This document shows, in pieces, positions 26,622-35,140 of a DNA stretch of 64,000 bases. How positions within the stretch are numbered: position 1 is the stretch's first letter; each line of letters starts with the position of its first letter. Where the stretch lies: assembly GCA_017643385.1 (NCBI GenBank), contig JAEPNN010000001.1, positions 1 to 64,000 on the forward strand, read 5' to 3'. The translations under genes were made by a program, and so were the position numbers. A model generated the notes under the pieces. That model had not been told where the DNA came from. It did no database searches and was given only the letters and a program-made list of their open reading frames with translations. The DNA comes from Dinoroseobacter sp. Lineage in GTDB: Bacteria > Pseudomonadota > Alphaproteobacteria > Rhodobacterales > Rhodobacteraceae.

Positions 26622-27347
26622 TTACTTGATGGCAAGTATGCCTTCAAAGCAAAGGTACTTTTGGATGGAGTTGATGTCCGAGAACCCTGCGCGTGCCAGC
26701 ATGTCATAGTTGCCCTGCGTGGAAAACGGATCGAGAATGCCTTTGAGGCTGCGGGACTTCGACACGATGTCTTGGGGTGAATAGCCACGCCGCAGTTTAT
26801 AGTCGGTGTAAAGCGCAGTTAGGATGTCTTGAAACCGCGCATCTGCTCCTCGAACTTTTTCAAACAAAAGCAGCGCACCGCCCCAATTCAATGAATTGTA
26901 GAATTTGTCTATCACTGTTTGCCGATGTGCCGGATCTATGAATTGCACGGTGTAGTACGCAACGATCATATCGCACTTGTCCAAAGGGTCGACGATCACG
27001 TCACCAACGCCAAACTCAACATTCAGGCCTTCGTGCTCAGGCAGCCTGCGCTTCTCCTCAGCCACGCGAATCATGTCACCTTCGAGATCAATTCCGACAA
27101 ATCCCGCATCGGGTTTAGACCGATTGTGCTGGGCCATCTTGTACGTCAAAGTCCCGGTCGAGCAGCCAATCTCGTAAACCTTAGAGTTGCTCTTAACGAA
27201 GAAGTCAGACACGTCACACACCAAATCGTGCCCTTCGTGGTACAAGGGAACTGACTTGCTCACATGCTCATCGAACTTTGACGGGGTATCACCTGCGAAG
27301 CTCCATGCGCCCGGCATCACAGAAATTCCATCTCCGACCGTACCCAT
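26622..27347 (-). CDS. Class I SAM-dependent methyltransferase, CmoA-like
   Basis: A 241-residue methyltransferase resembling tRNA carboxy-SAM synthase CmoA in layout. FDEHVSKSVPLYHEGHDLV is followed by SAM loop YEIGCSTGTLT near residue 58, FVGIDLEGDMI, MIVAYYTVQFIDP, WGGALLLFEK and the C-terminal FSTQGNYDMLARAGF. In this locus it is more likely a small-molecule methyltransferase. The Campylobacter phosphoramidate clusters carry methyltransferases (Cj1419, Cj1420) beside the glutamine-kinase genes, so an O-methylation of the phosphoramidate is a natural guess. A start ten codons later (MPGAW) is possible. Confidence 0.7.
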   Translation of the reverse strand: MGTVGDGISVMPGAWSFAGDTPSKFDEHVSKSVPLYHEGHDLVCDVSDFFVKSNSKVYEIGCSTGTLTYKMAQHNRSKPDAGFVGIDLEGDMIRVAEEKRRLPEHEGLNVEFGVGDVIVDPLDKCDMIVAYYTVQFIDPAHRQTVIDKFYNSLNWGGALLLFEKVRGADARFQDILTALYTDYKLRRGYSPQDIVSKSRSLKGILDPFSTQGNYDMLARAGFSDINSIQKYLCFEGILAIK

Positions 27348-27650
27348 TGCAGCTTCCCCCGGTTTGAACTCTTGAGAGTGCTACAGTGACCAAGGCAAAG
27401 CGACAAGATCATTTTGCGGATCAGGTATCTGCATGGGACAGAAAACCGAACAGCTTTGAGGCCGTGGAAAACAGTTTAGTGGGCTTGTAGTGTACTGCGA
27501 GTATTGAAAGAAGCTAACTAGAAATCTGTGCGGCGCGCCGGCCATCACGGGATGAGTATCTCTGCATCGCTTGAGGGAATTCCAAAGGCGACTGCGCTCC
27601 CCAATTCTGGACTTTCGGTGGACGGACAATCTACATGAGGAGAGCGCTGA
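27348..27650. other. Divergent intergenic region
   Basis: About 300 bases between the methyltransferase pair (minus) and the phosphoramidate operon (plus). It must hold promoters for both. No gene, repeat or clear sigma-70 boxes could be supported. AGGAGAG at 27636-27642 precedes the kinase ATG by eight bases and is a good ribosome-binding site. Confidence 0.45.
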
Positions 27651-28169
27651 ATGGTTATCTGGATGATTGGTATGTCTGGGTCGGGAAAAACGACGCTTGG
27701 TCGTGAAGTGGTGCGAAAATGGCGCGAGACCGCCACCAATGTGGTATTTCTCGACGGCGATGAAATGCGCGAAATATTTCGCAGTAACAAAGGTGAACAT
27801 GCCTATACGATCGAAGGCCGACGAGAAAACGCAGACCGCATCGTAGCCCTATGCGAATTGTTGGATCGTCAAAACATCAACGTATTGTGCTGTATCCTCT
27901 CGATATTTGATGACATGCGCCTGCAGAACCGTTCGCGTTTTTCAGAGTATTTCGAGGTGTTCATGGACGCCCCCGTTGAAACGCTGCGTCGGCGCGACGT
28001 CAAAGGCATCTATGCAGCATTTGATAAGGGCGAAACATCAAATGTGGTCGGCATAGACATCCCGTTCGGAACACCGACCTCCGCCGACATGGTGATCGAT
28101 TCTTCGGGTGACGATCCTGACCTCGTGCGCCTGGCAAATGAAGTTCTTACCAGAGCGATACCAAGATGA
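27651..28169 (+). CDS. APS-kinase-like nucleotide kinase, probable cytidine diphosphoramidate kinase
   Basis: A 172-residue CysC-fold kinase. The P-loop GMSGSGKTT is at residues 7-15, then FLDGDEMREIF, GRRENADRI, the YFEVFMDAPVETLRRRDVKGIY motif and GIDIPFGTP in place of the usual GVDDPYEPP. By family alone it would phosphorylate APS to PAPS. It is directly coupled to homologues of glutamine kinase, phosphoglutamine cytidylyltransferase and gamma-glutamyl-CDP-amidate hydrolase. In Campylobacter the equivalent gene Cj1415 encodes a kinase that phosphorylates the ribose 3'-OH of CDP-amidate. No cysD/cysN sulfurylase genes are nearby. Confidence 0.75.
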   Translation: MVIWMIGMSGSGKTTLGREVVRKWRETATNVVFLDGDEMREIFRSNKGEHAYTIEGRRENADRIVALCELLDRQNINVLCCILSIFDDMRLQNRSRFSEYFEVFMDAPVETLRRRDVKGIYAAFDKGETSNVVGIDIPFGTPTSADMVIDSSGDDPDLVRLANEVLTRAIPR

Positions 28170-29509
28170 CGGACACATCGGTGTACCACTACGCCTCGGG
28201 CAATCTGCTCGAAGAACGCAACACTTACTTCTATTCTGCGTACCATGGCGAAAAGCTCCTATACGATTGGCAAGCCCGTCGCCTTGGGGGATGTGATTCA
28301 AGCATTCAAACCAGCGCAAGCGTGCTTGACGCAAAAACCCAAACCGACCATCTGATAAACGGTTTGATCCACGCCTTAGACGAATCGCCGGAAGAGGCCG
28401 CAACGGCTCTTTCCAGAGTAGACAGGCTTGTTCAAAACTTCGAAGTCACCAAGCGAATTTTTGATGGATACGACGATTCTTGGCGCGCTTTGGATCGTAA
28501 ACGTTATCACAACAGTGTATCTTACGCACTCTTCGCAGTCCTCCTAAGTAAAGCCTATGAGAAAACGGCGAGCTTGACCTACATAAACGCCCTGCTGAAA
28601 TGCAGCGACATTCTAAATGCAATCGACTTGCCGCCGGACGTGAGGGCCCACCTACCTGCCTTGTTCGCCAAAGAACGCAGATATGTGGAGAGTCTCCGCT
28701 CGAGTTTGCCTCCCAGTTTGGTATCGGAAGCGGAAACCAAGCCGCCCACCACAAGCGAGAAAACCAAGGGCACGCACTGCCAAATCCTAGCCGGTGTGAT
28801 CATGATCGCCTGTGCGTCTGCCCGCTCCCAAGCCTACATTCAAGCACTGCTTACGAATGGAATGGCTCCTGAGGAGGTGATTTTCCTAGGACCGGACCAG
28901 GAGCGCGCTCAAAACACGCGGCCGCCTGTTCGCCAGTGGGCTGGATTGGCCTTGCCAGATCTCGCGGAAAGCTTCTCCACAACCTGCGCCAAAGCCGGCA
29001 TCCGGGTCCGAAAGATCACATCACCTGACGTCAACTCAGATGAAGTACTGCAATCACTGGAGCAAACTGATGCACGGCTGGTCATGTACTCAGGGATCGG
29101 CGGCCAGATCGTACACAAGCGCATCATTGAGGCCGGGCCTCGTTTCTTGCACATGCACGCTGGATGGTTGCCGGAATATCGCGGCAGCACGACTGTCTAT
29201 TACTCAATTCTGAATATGGAACGTCCCAGCGTGTCTGCAATTTACCTTGATGATAAGATAGACACCGGGCCAATCCTTAAGCGTCAGTCCTATCAGGCTC
29301 CGCCATCTTGGATGGATGTCGATCTTGTCTATGACGGGGCCATACGGGCGGACTTGCTTTGCCAGATCATGGGAGACTACCAAAAGCACGGTGAGCTGAA
29401 CTCGACAGCCACACAGATGCCAGAGGTGGGCCGGACCTATTACGTGATCCACCCCGTTTTGAAACACCTTGCGTTGTTATCTATTGGAGCGAAGCAAAAC
29501 GATGCCTGA
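28166..29509 (+). CDS. Formyltransferase-like protein with unknown N-terminal domain
   Basis: A 447-residue protein. Residues 1-200 are a helical, unrecognised region. From about 210 a formyltransferase-type Rossmann domain begins (GVIMIACASARSQAYIQALL) with the substrate motif LHMHAGWLPEYRGST at 328-342 and DDKIDTGPIL near 362. In Fmt/ArnA-type enzymes the catalytic set is Asn-His-Asp in 'NxHxSLLPxYRG' and 'DTG'. Here His331 and Asp366 are kept but the Asn position is His329. The ATG overlaps the kinase stop (ATGA), and its end overlaps the glutamine-kinase gene by eight bases. It may formylate an amino sugar or modify the phosphoramidate. Confidence 0.65.
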   Translation: MTDTSVYHYASGNLLEERNTYFYSAYHGEKLLYDWQARRLGGCDSSIQTSASVLDAKTQTDHLINGLIHALDESPEEAATALSRVDRLVQNFEVTKRIFDGYDDSWRALDRKRYHNSVSYALFAVLLSKAYEKTASLTYINALLKCSDILNAIDLPPDVRAHLPALFAKERRYVESLRSSLPPSLVSEAETKPPTTSEKTKGTHCQILAGVIMIACASARSQAYIQALLTNGMAPEEVIFLGPDQERAQNTRPPVRQWAGLALPDLAESFSTTCAKAGIRVRKITSPDVNSDEVLQSLEQTDARLVMYSGIGGQIVHKRIIEAGPRFLHMHAGWLPEYRGSTTVYYSILNMERPSVSAIYLDDKIDTGPILKRQSYQAPPSWMDVDLVYDGAIRADLLCQIMGDYQKHGELNSTATQMPEVGRTYYVIHPVLKHLALLSIGAKQNDA

Positions 29510-31889
29510 CACTTCATCTTTCAAGTTTGGCACCAAGGCAGAAACGCTGGAGGCTCTGCTTGGAAAGGTCACTTCCGCAATTGTTCCGCAACTGGCATAT
29601 TATGACGTGCAGTCTTGGCATGATGATCCCGGCGCAGTCTTGGAGGACATTCACTCAAAGTTCGCGGGACTGACGTTGATCATACGCTCCAGCTCGCTCG
29701 CAGAAGATCAAGCGGCAACCTCAATGGCCGGCTGTTTCGAAAGCCTTCCCAATATTCCCGCCAACGATCGGGAAGCGCTCTCGACCGCAATAGGCCAGGT
29801 CAGCGCGTCTATGTCAGGCTCCGGCGCGGATCAGATCCTTGTCCAGGAAATGGCCGGCGATCAGGTCGTCAGTGGTGTCATCATGACCTTTGATGTCGCA
29901 CGTGGCGCGCCATACTATTGCATCGATTTCGATGATGAAAGCGGTCGCACTGACGTGGTGACTAGCGGCAGTGGGGCCCACAAAAGCCTCTATGTACACC
30001 GCGATGCACCCGCCAGCTACATTCAGTCGGAGCGTGTTGCGAGCTTTCTGAGACTTGCGCAAGAACTAGAAGACATTTGCGATTGTGCTACGATCGACAT
30101 TGAGTTCGGCATGGATAAGGCGGGACAGCTTTATCTCTTTCAGGCAAGACGTATCGTATTGGCGCGTGGTTGGCATCCCGTCGTTGAGCGGCGAGTCCGG
30201 CGGCAACTATCATACATCAAAACATTCCTTGAAGCCCGCAGCCAGCGCCGTGATGGCGTTCTGGGCGAAAGGAGTATCTTTGCGGTGATGCCGGACTGGA
30301 ATCCTGCCGAGATCATTGGCACAACGCCGCGCCCGCTGGCTGCTTCGCTATACATGGAACTCATTACCGACAGCATATGGAGCCAATCGAGGGCATTCAT
30401 GGGCTACAGGGATCTGGGCGACAGGGATCTGATGATTGTGATCGCCAATCACGGCTTCATCGACGTAAGGCACAGCTTTAATTCGCTGATCCCGGCTGGT
30501 GTCCCAAACAACGTTGGCGAGAAACTCGTGAACGCGTGGCTGGATCGTCTCGAAACGCACAAGGAGCTCCACGACAAGGTCGAATTTGAGATTGTTCCGA
30601 CCTGTATTGATTTTAATTTTGAAAATCGGTTCCTTGATGTTTACCCTGGCCTTCTAAGCGAAGAGGAATTCGTGGAATACCGCACTGCGCTACAAGAACT
30701 GACGCTGCGGAGCCTTGCGCCGGGATCCGAAAACAGCCTTAGCAAAGCCCTTCAGCTGGCCAGTCAATTGGAAAACGACCTGTCAATATACGGACAAACC
30801 GGTGACCCCTACACCAGTCTTGACCGTGCAAGAAGCCTATTGGAGCTTTGCCGAAAGAAGGGGACCTTGCCGTTCGCGATCGCAGCCCGTCATGCTTTCA
30901 TTTCAGAGGCCTTGCTCCGGTCAGCGGTGTTGAAAGGTGCCTTGACCGAAGATCGTTTGAGTTCGTTCAAACGCAACATTCGGACCAAGAGCGGCACTAT
31001 GGTAGAGGAGTATTCTGCCGTTTGCACCGGCGACCTCGATGTGAATACCTTCAACCGAAAGTATGGCCATCTTCGACCGGGCACCTACGAAATTACCTCG
31101 TTGCGCTATGACGAACGGGAAGATCTGTTTCAAAGTCCAGCAACGACCCGGCATGTGCATACCGAACCAGACTTCCAGCTGACGGACGATGAACGGGCCG
31201 CTCTCAACAAGCTCCTCCAGGAGGCCGGGCTTGACGTTTCATCTGCGGATCAACTCTTTGAACATGCCGCCCGCGCCATCGCCGCACGCGAAGATATCAA
31301 GTTTGAATTCACACGCGCGCTATCGGATGCGATGTCACACATCCTCAAGTGGGGTAATTTTCATGGCTTGTCGCGCGATGACCTGTCGTTTCTTGAGTGG
31401 AATGAGATTTCGCAAGGCCTAACATCGCCATTGCTGGAAGAGCTCGATCGGCATTTCCTCGACGTTGCGGACAACCGGCGGCGAGAGGCTGCAATGTCGC
31501 AGACCTTTAAGCTAGCCCATATCATCGCTGCCCCGCAGGATATTTACGTCGCCACCCTCAACAGAAGCATGCCGAATTTTGTTGGCTCAGGCGCCTCCTC
31601 AGGCCGCGTCGTACAGCTTGAGGCGAATTCGCCAAGCCGCATCGACCTGGAAGGGTGTATAGTTTGTATCGACAATGCTGATCCCGGTTTTGACTGGATT
31701 TTCACTAAAAACCCAAGCGCACTGGTTACGAGGTTCGGGGGCGCAAACTCTCATATGGCCGTCCGGTGTGCTGAACTTGGAATCCCGGCGGCAATTGGCT
31801 GCGGAGATCAGACTTTTGAGCGGATCGCGCGCGCCGCGCGTGCCGAATTGGATTGCGGACAGCATACGATTAGGCCGCTTCATGGCTGA
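29502..31889 (+). CDS. PEP-synthase-like protein, probable L-glutamine kinase
   Basis: A 795-residue protein with a shortened PPDK/PEP-synthase ATP-binding domain at the N-terminus (LIIRSSSLAEDQAATSMAG near residues 60-80, IDIEFGMDKAGQLYLFQARR near 200-220). A long middle region of about 450 residues without known motifs follows. The C-terminus is a swivelling phosphohistidine domain with GGANSHMAVRCAELGIPA, His751. This three-part layout matches Campylobacter Cj1418, which phosphorylates the side-chain amide of glutamine. The neighbours match the following steps of that pathway. The ATG at 29502 overlaps the previous stop; an upstream start at 29469 would sit deep in that gene. Confidence 0.82.
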   Translation: MPDTSSFKFGTKAETLEALLGKVTSAIVPQLAYYDVQSWHDDPGAVLEDIHSKFAGLTLIIRSSSLAEDQAATSMAGCFESLPNIPANDREALSTAIGQVSASMSGSGADQILVQEMAGDQVVSGVIMTFDVARGAPYYCIDFDDESGRTDVVTSGSGAHKSLYVHRDAPASYIQSERVASFLRLAQELEDICDCATIDIEFGMDKAGQLYLFQARRIVLARGWHPVVERRVRRQLSYIKTFLEARSQRRDGVLGERSIFAVMPDWNPAEIIGTTPRPLAASLYMELITDSIWSQSRAFMGYRDLGDRDLMIVIANHGFIDVRHSFNSLIPAGVPNNVGEKLVNAWLDRLETHKELHDKVEFEIVPTCIDFNFENRFLDVYPGLLSEEEFVEYRTALQELTLRSLAPGSENSLSKALQLASQLENDLSIYGQTGDPYTSLDRARSLLELCRKKGTLPFAIAARHAFISEALLRSAVLKGALTEDRLSSFKRNIRTKSGTMVEEYSAVCTGDLDVNTFNRKYGHLRPGTYEITSLRYDEREDLFQSPATTRHVHTEPDFQLTDDERAALNKLLQEAGLDVSSADQLFEHAARAIAAREDIKFEFTRALSDAMSHILKWGNFHGLSRDDLSFLEWNEISQGLTSPLLEELDRHFLDVADNRRREAAMSQTFKLAHIIAAPQDIYVATLNRSMPNFVGSGASSGRVVQLEANSPSRIDLEGCIVCIDNADPGFDWIFTKNPSALVTRFGGANSHMAVRCAELGIPAAIGCGDQTFERIARAARAELDCGQHTIRPLHG

Positions 31890-32484
31890 CTCAACGCCAC
31901 GGATAGGTCTAACAATGAGGGTAGTGGAGGCCCCAACCTATTGCGAACCGCGAGATGCGATTGCACATGACTGGTCACGCTTCTTGAAAAGTGCGCTGCC
32001 AGACGCGCCTTGGCTTCTTGTGCCAAATCTTGGCGCGGAAGACGCAATAAGGTTTTGCAAAAAGTGGAAGATCAACCGGTTGATCATAACGGGTGGCGAG
32101 GACATAGGCGTGTCTGAGCTGCGCGATGACACTGAAACCGGCCTGCTGAATTGGGCAGGGCGCGCATCCTATCCAGTGCTTGGCATCTGCCGGGGCATGC
32201 AATTGATGGCAGCTCGTGCTGGCACGTCATGCCGCCATGTCGAGGGCCATGTCGCAACGCACCATTTGGTGACTGGCGAAACGGAGCGCAAGGTCAACAG
32301 TTACCACAGTCAGGCGCTGTTGGAGTGTCCCACAGGCTTTCGCGTCACGGCTCGCGCGGGCGATGGCACAATTGAAGCAATCCGCCACACTTCTTTGCCG
32401 TGGTTCGGTTGGATGTGGCATCCCGAGCGCGAAGACGTGCCTAAACTTGAAGATATTCATGCACTTCAAAGGGTATTTCTATGA
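31882..32484 (+). CDS. Class I glutamine-amidotransferase-like hydrolase, probable gamma-glutamyl-CDP-amidate hydrolase
   Basis: A 200-residue peptidase C26-type protein. LIITGGEDIG precedes nucleophile Cys103 in LGICRGMQLMA, VNSYHSQAL follows, and the His/Glu pair is in MWHPERED. By family it hydrolyses a gamma-glutamyl amide. In Campylobacter the equivalent Cj1417 releases CDP-amidate and glutamate from gamma-glutamyl-CDP-amidate. The ATG overlaps the kinase gene by eight bases and the next start overlaps its stop (ATGA). The frame is open upstream, but the family N-terminus (PRIGLTMRV) begins here. Confidence 0.8.
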   Translation: MADSTPRIGLTMRVVEAPTYCEPRDAIAHDWSRFLKSALPDAPWLLVPNLGAEDAIRFCKKWKINRLIITGGEDIGVSELRDDTETGLLNWAGRASYPVLGICRGMQLMAARAGTSCRHVEGHVATHHLVTGETERKVNSYHSQALLECPTGFRVTARAGDGTIEAIRHTSLPWFGWMWHPEREDVPKLEDIHALQRVFL

Positions 32485-33206
32485 AAGCCATAATTCTGGC
32501 CGCTGGCCGTGGGAGCCGTATGAACGATCTCACTGACGATCGTCCCAAGTGCATGGTTGAACTTGACGGCAAGACGCTTTTGTCCCGCCAAATTAACGCT
32601 CTTCGAAGCGGTGGAGTTACCGAAATCGCGATCGTAACAGGGTATCGCCATGAGATGCTCGGTAACCAAGCTGACCACGAGTTTCACAATCCCCGCTGGA
32701 GTGAGACAAACATGGTCTCATCCCTTGCAACCGCCGCTGAGTGGCTGAAAGGGTCGCCCTGCATTGTTAGTTATTCGGACATCTTCTACAGTGCCAAAGC
32801 GGTTCGACAACTCGCCAGTAGCCCCGCACCACTGGCCATCACCTTCGATCCCAATTGGCAGAACCTCTGGACCCAGCGGTTCGGAGACCCTCTTCTAGAT
32901 GCCGAGACATTCCAGATTTCGCAAGACGGCGATATACTGGAAATTGGGAAGCACCCGTCGAAACTCGATGACATTCAGGGCCAATTCATGGGGCTCCTAA
33001 GGTTCACGCCCCAAGCTTGGACAGAACTGGAAGCAGTACGCATGGCCATGTCCAACGCTGCATCCGACAAACTGGACATGACCAGCTCTTTGCAACACAT
33101 CATTGAACGCGGGAACATGCCCGTCAAAGGCATTCGCTACGACGGAGACTGGGGAGAGGTAGACAACGAACAAGATCTGATCGTTTATCAATCTTATGGA
33201 CCTTAA
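32481..33206 (+). CDS. MobA-like NTP transferase, probable CTP:phosphoglutamine cytidylyltransferase
   Basis: A 241-residue nucleotidyltransferase. AIILAAGRGSRMNDLT is the nucleotide loop, RPKCMVELDGKTLL carries the activating Lys, VSYSDIFY the metal Asp, and GDWGEVDNEQDL the C-terminal acidic pair. Its position after the hydrolase and glutamine kinase matches Campylobacter Cj1416, which couples CTP to phosphoglutamine. A generic sugar-phosphate nucleotidyltransferase is the alternative. It ends the tightly overlapped operon that begins at 27651. Confidence 0.8.
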   Translation: MKAIILAAGRGSRMNDLTDDRPKCMVELDGKTLLSRQINALRSGGVTEIAIVTGYRHEMLGNQADHEFHNPRWSETNMVSSLATAAEWLKGSPCIVSYSDIFYSAKAVRQLASSPAPLAITFDPNWQNLWTQRFGDPLLDAETFQISQDGDILEIGKHPSKLDDIQGQFMGLLRFTPQAWTELEAVRMAMSNAASDKLDMTSSLQHIIERGNMPVKGIRYDGDWGEVDNEQDLIVYQSYGP

Positions 33207-33337
33207 GCGCTGCTAAGATCTGAATAGGCATCCTCATTTGAACTCGTTGCTCGCCAAACATTGGTGACAAAAAGATAATTTATAACGGCTCAATACCGGA
33301 GCACGGAGGGGACGGAGCAACGCCAAAACGTCAACGA

Positions 33338-33369
33338 ATACAATAAATGTAGCACTAACTTTATTGTAT
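33338..33369. repeat. AT-rich 10-bp perfect inverted repeat
   Basis: ATACAATAAA at 33338-33347 is mirrored by TTTATTGTAT at 33360-33369 with a 12-base spacer, 50 bases before the next ATG. It could be an operator for a dimeric repressor or a weak hairpin in the leader of the following gene. It is not followed by a T-run, so a factor-independent terminator for the upstream operon is less likely. Confidence 0.5.
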
Positions 33370-33418
33370 CATTAGATGACAGATGAAGAAGTAACGCCTA
33401 AGGCACCCAATTTTTATT

Positions 33419-35125
33419 ATGATGAATTATCTGACATCAACCGCTCGCGGACTCTGGACTTATTGGAGTAATGGTATAGGGCAGCTCACTTCCGAAGATG
33501 GAAGCCTTTTGCGATATGAGATTGAAGAGCGCTTGGCTTCTCAGTCCGACAGCTTGGTTTCGAAAGCCTTCCAAAGGCAAATAGATGACAGCTCCTTACC
33601 TCGCGACGATCTTCTCCATTTTATGATATTTGCAAGAAACATTCATATGTTCTTTCTGCAATCACATTTCACACGAATAACCGTTTTACAGGCAAGGCTC
33701 TTCCAAAGTAGCGAGCGTGTAGACCCAAAAACGCCTGGCGCTATCAGCTTGAGCGTCTTCACAATCGCGATAACTCTCCAGATTAGCCTACGTCTGATTG
33801 CGTCAATGCTCAAATCACGCATGCTACGTCCACTACTTCAGGAGCCCTCCGAACAAACCGACGGCGCAACACTAGTTGTTCCATACTTCATTGGGGTTTC
33901 TCCGAACTATCGAAACGATATGTTCTGGTTGACACGGAGCACCGCCGAGAGAGTTGGCAAAGTTGTGCTCATTGGCAGAAGTGAAAAAGAGTTAGCCGCC
34001 GCAAAATTGCAGATTGGTGAGCTTCAAGCGGCTTGGTCTCAGCAGGGTGTGAGTATTCCTAAAATCGTCACTGCATCTCTCTACAGCGCACCTACTCCAG
34101 GATTTTTCTCCTCGGCTCAACAAGCTCTTAGCTTGAAAATAGATTCAACGAAAACTGGTTTTCTTGAGCGCTGCCTACTGAGAACTTGCCACCTTTACTA
34201 TGCCCGACATCGCGACGCTTATGCGTATTTCCTAGAAAGCTCACAAGCAGTGGCGGTTACAAACACAAATCTCTCTTTTTTGAATGCTGCAATATCCGGT
34301 GCGGCACTTAGGTCATCCAGCTTGTCTATTTTCAGGGAACGAAGTGTTTGGGGGAATTGGTCGAGGGTACATCGCAACAAGATCATTTGCGACTGCTTTT
34401 CCGCACTATCATCAACGAGCAAGGCATTTCTAGAAGGCTCCAATCCCCACATTACGAACATTTACGAACAAGAGATCCAAACGCTCCCTCATGCAGTTAT
34501 CAGAGAACCGCAAGCCCCCTCTAGCGAACGGGTTTTCAGAATACTTTTACTTGGCTCCAACATAAGCAAAAATAAGACCAACTTTCCGCCACAAGTAATC
34601 CCAGATGCCATAGCCACCCGCGAGCTAGGCTCTTTTTCAAAATGGGCGATAATCCAAGAAGACCTTCTCGTGCGCATTAAAGAAAAAAAGGACGGCCCCG
34701 CCGCGCGATCAATCCGCTCCATTGTTCTAGAGAGCGCAGATGGTGGCCTTGATGATACATTTAGTGGCTGGGAAGAGACGGCTCGCATAACTCCGCATCA
34801 GTTCGCGAATGATATCGACTTAGCGATCGCTATTGGAACCTTCTATCCGTCTGCGCTCCATGAGCTCACTTCACTTTTACCAAAGGAACGCTGCCTGTTC
34901 TGGGATATCACTGGATTAACCTCAAAATACCCCAGCATTCCCGATGCTGCACCGATCTCGGTTGCTGAAAGCCTTGAAGAAGTCCAAGCCCATATCCTTC
35001 GCTTAAAAGCATCCGAGGATATAGCGGCACGGAGAGAAGCATCAACCAACAGTGGCAACTTTGAGAGTTGGTTGCTAGAAACGTTGGGGGAAGCTCCTGC
35101 GTTTAGTAACGGCCTAAGCGCGTGA
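33419..35125 (+). CDS. Protein of unknown function in polysaccharide locus, possibly GT-B-like
   Basis: A 568-residue protein I do not recognise. Residues 55-125 include a hydrophobic stretch (SVFTIAITLQISLRLIAS). From 148 there is a Rossmann-like pattern (GATLVVPYFIGVSPNYRND, VGKVVLIGRSEKELAA). A second pattern starts near 375 (RVFRILLLGSNISKNK) and an LAIAIGTFYPSALHE segment lies near residue 470, so a two-domain GT-B arrangement is plausible. It directly follows the phosphoramidate operon and could be the transferase or a glycosyltransferase. No clear ribosome-binding site is seen, and the ATG three bases later is equally possible. The gene is AT-rich. Confidence 0.45.
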   Translation: MMNYLTSTARGLWTYWSNGIGQLTSEDGSLLRYEIEERLASQSDSLVSKAFQRQIDDSSLPRDDLLHFMIFARNIHMFFLQSHFTRITVLQARLFQSSERVDPKTPGAISLSVFTIAITLQISLRLIASMLKSRMLRPLLQEPSEQTDGATLVVPYFIGVSPNYRNDMFWLTRSTAERVGKVVLIGRSEKELAAAKLQIGELQAAWSQQGVSIPKIVTASLYSAPTPGFFSSAQQALSLKIDSTKTGFLERCLLRTCHLYYARHRDAYAYFLESSQAVAVTNTNLSFLNAAISGAALRSSSLSIFRERSVWGNWSRVHRNKIICDCFSALSSTSKAFLEGSNPHITNIYEQEIQTLPHAVIREPQAPSSERVFRILLLGSNISKNKTNFPPQVIPDAIATRELGSFSKWAIIQEDLLVRIKEKKDGPAARSIRSIVLESADGGLDDTFSGWEETARITPHQFANDIDLAIAIGTFYPSALHELTSLLPKERCLFWDITGLTSKYPSIPDAAPISVAESLEEVQAHILRLKASEDIAARREASTNSGNFESWLLETLGEAPAFSNGLSA

Positions 35126-35140
35126 AATCACTCAGACAGG

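Noticed and set aside
27651-28169. Reading the CysC-like kinase as a sulfate-assimilation APS kinase that feeds the sulfotransferase
   Set aside because: No ATP sulfurylase genes are nearby, and the gene is coupled to homologues of the glutamine-kinase pathway, where a CysC-like CDP-amidate kinase is a known step.
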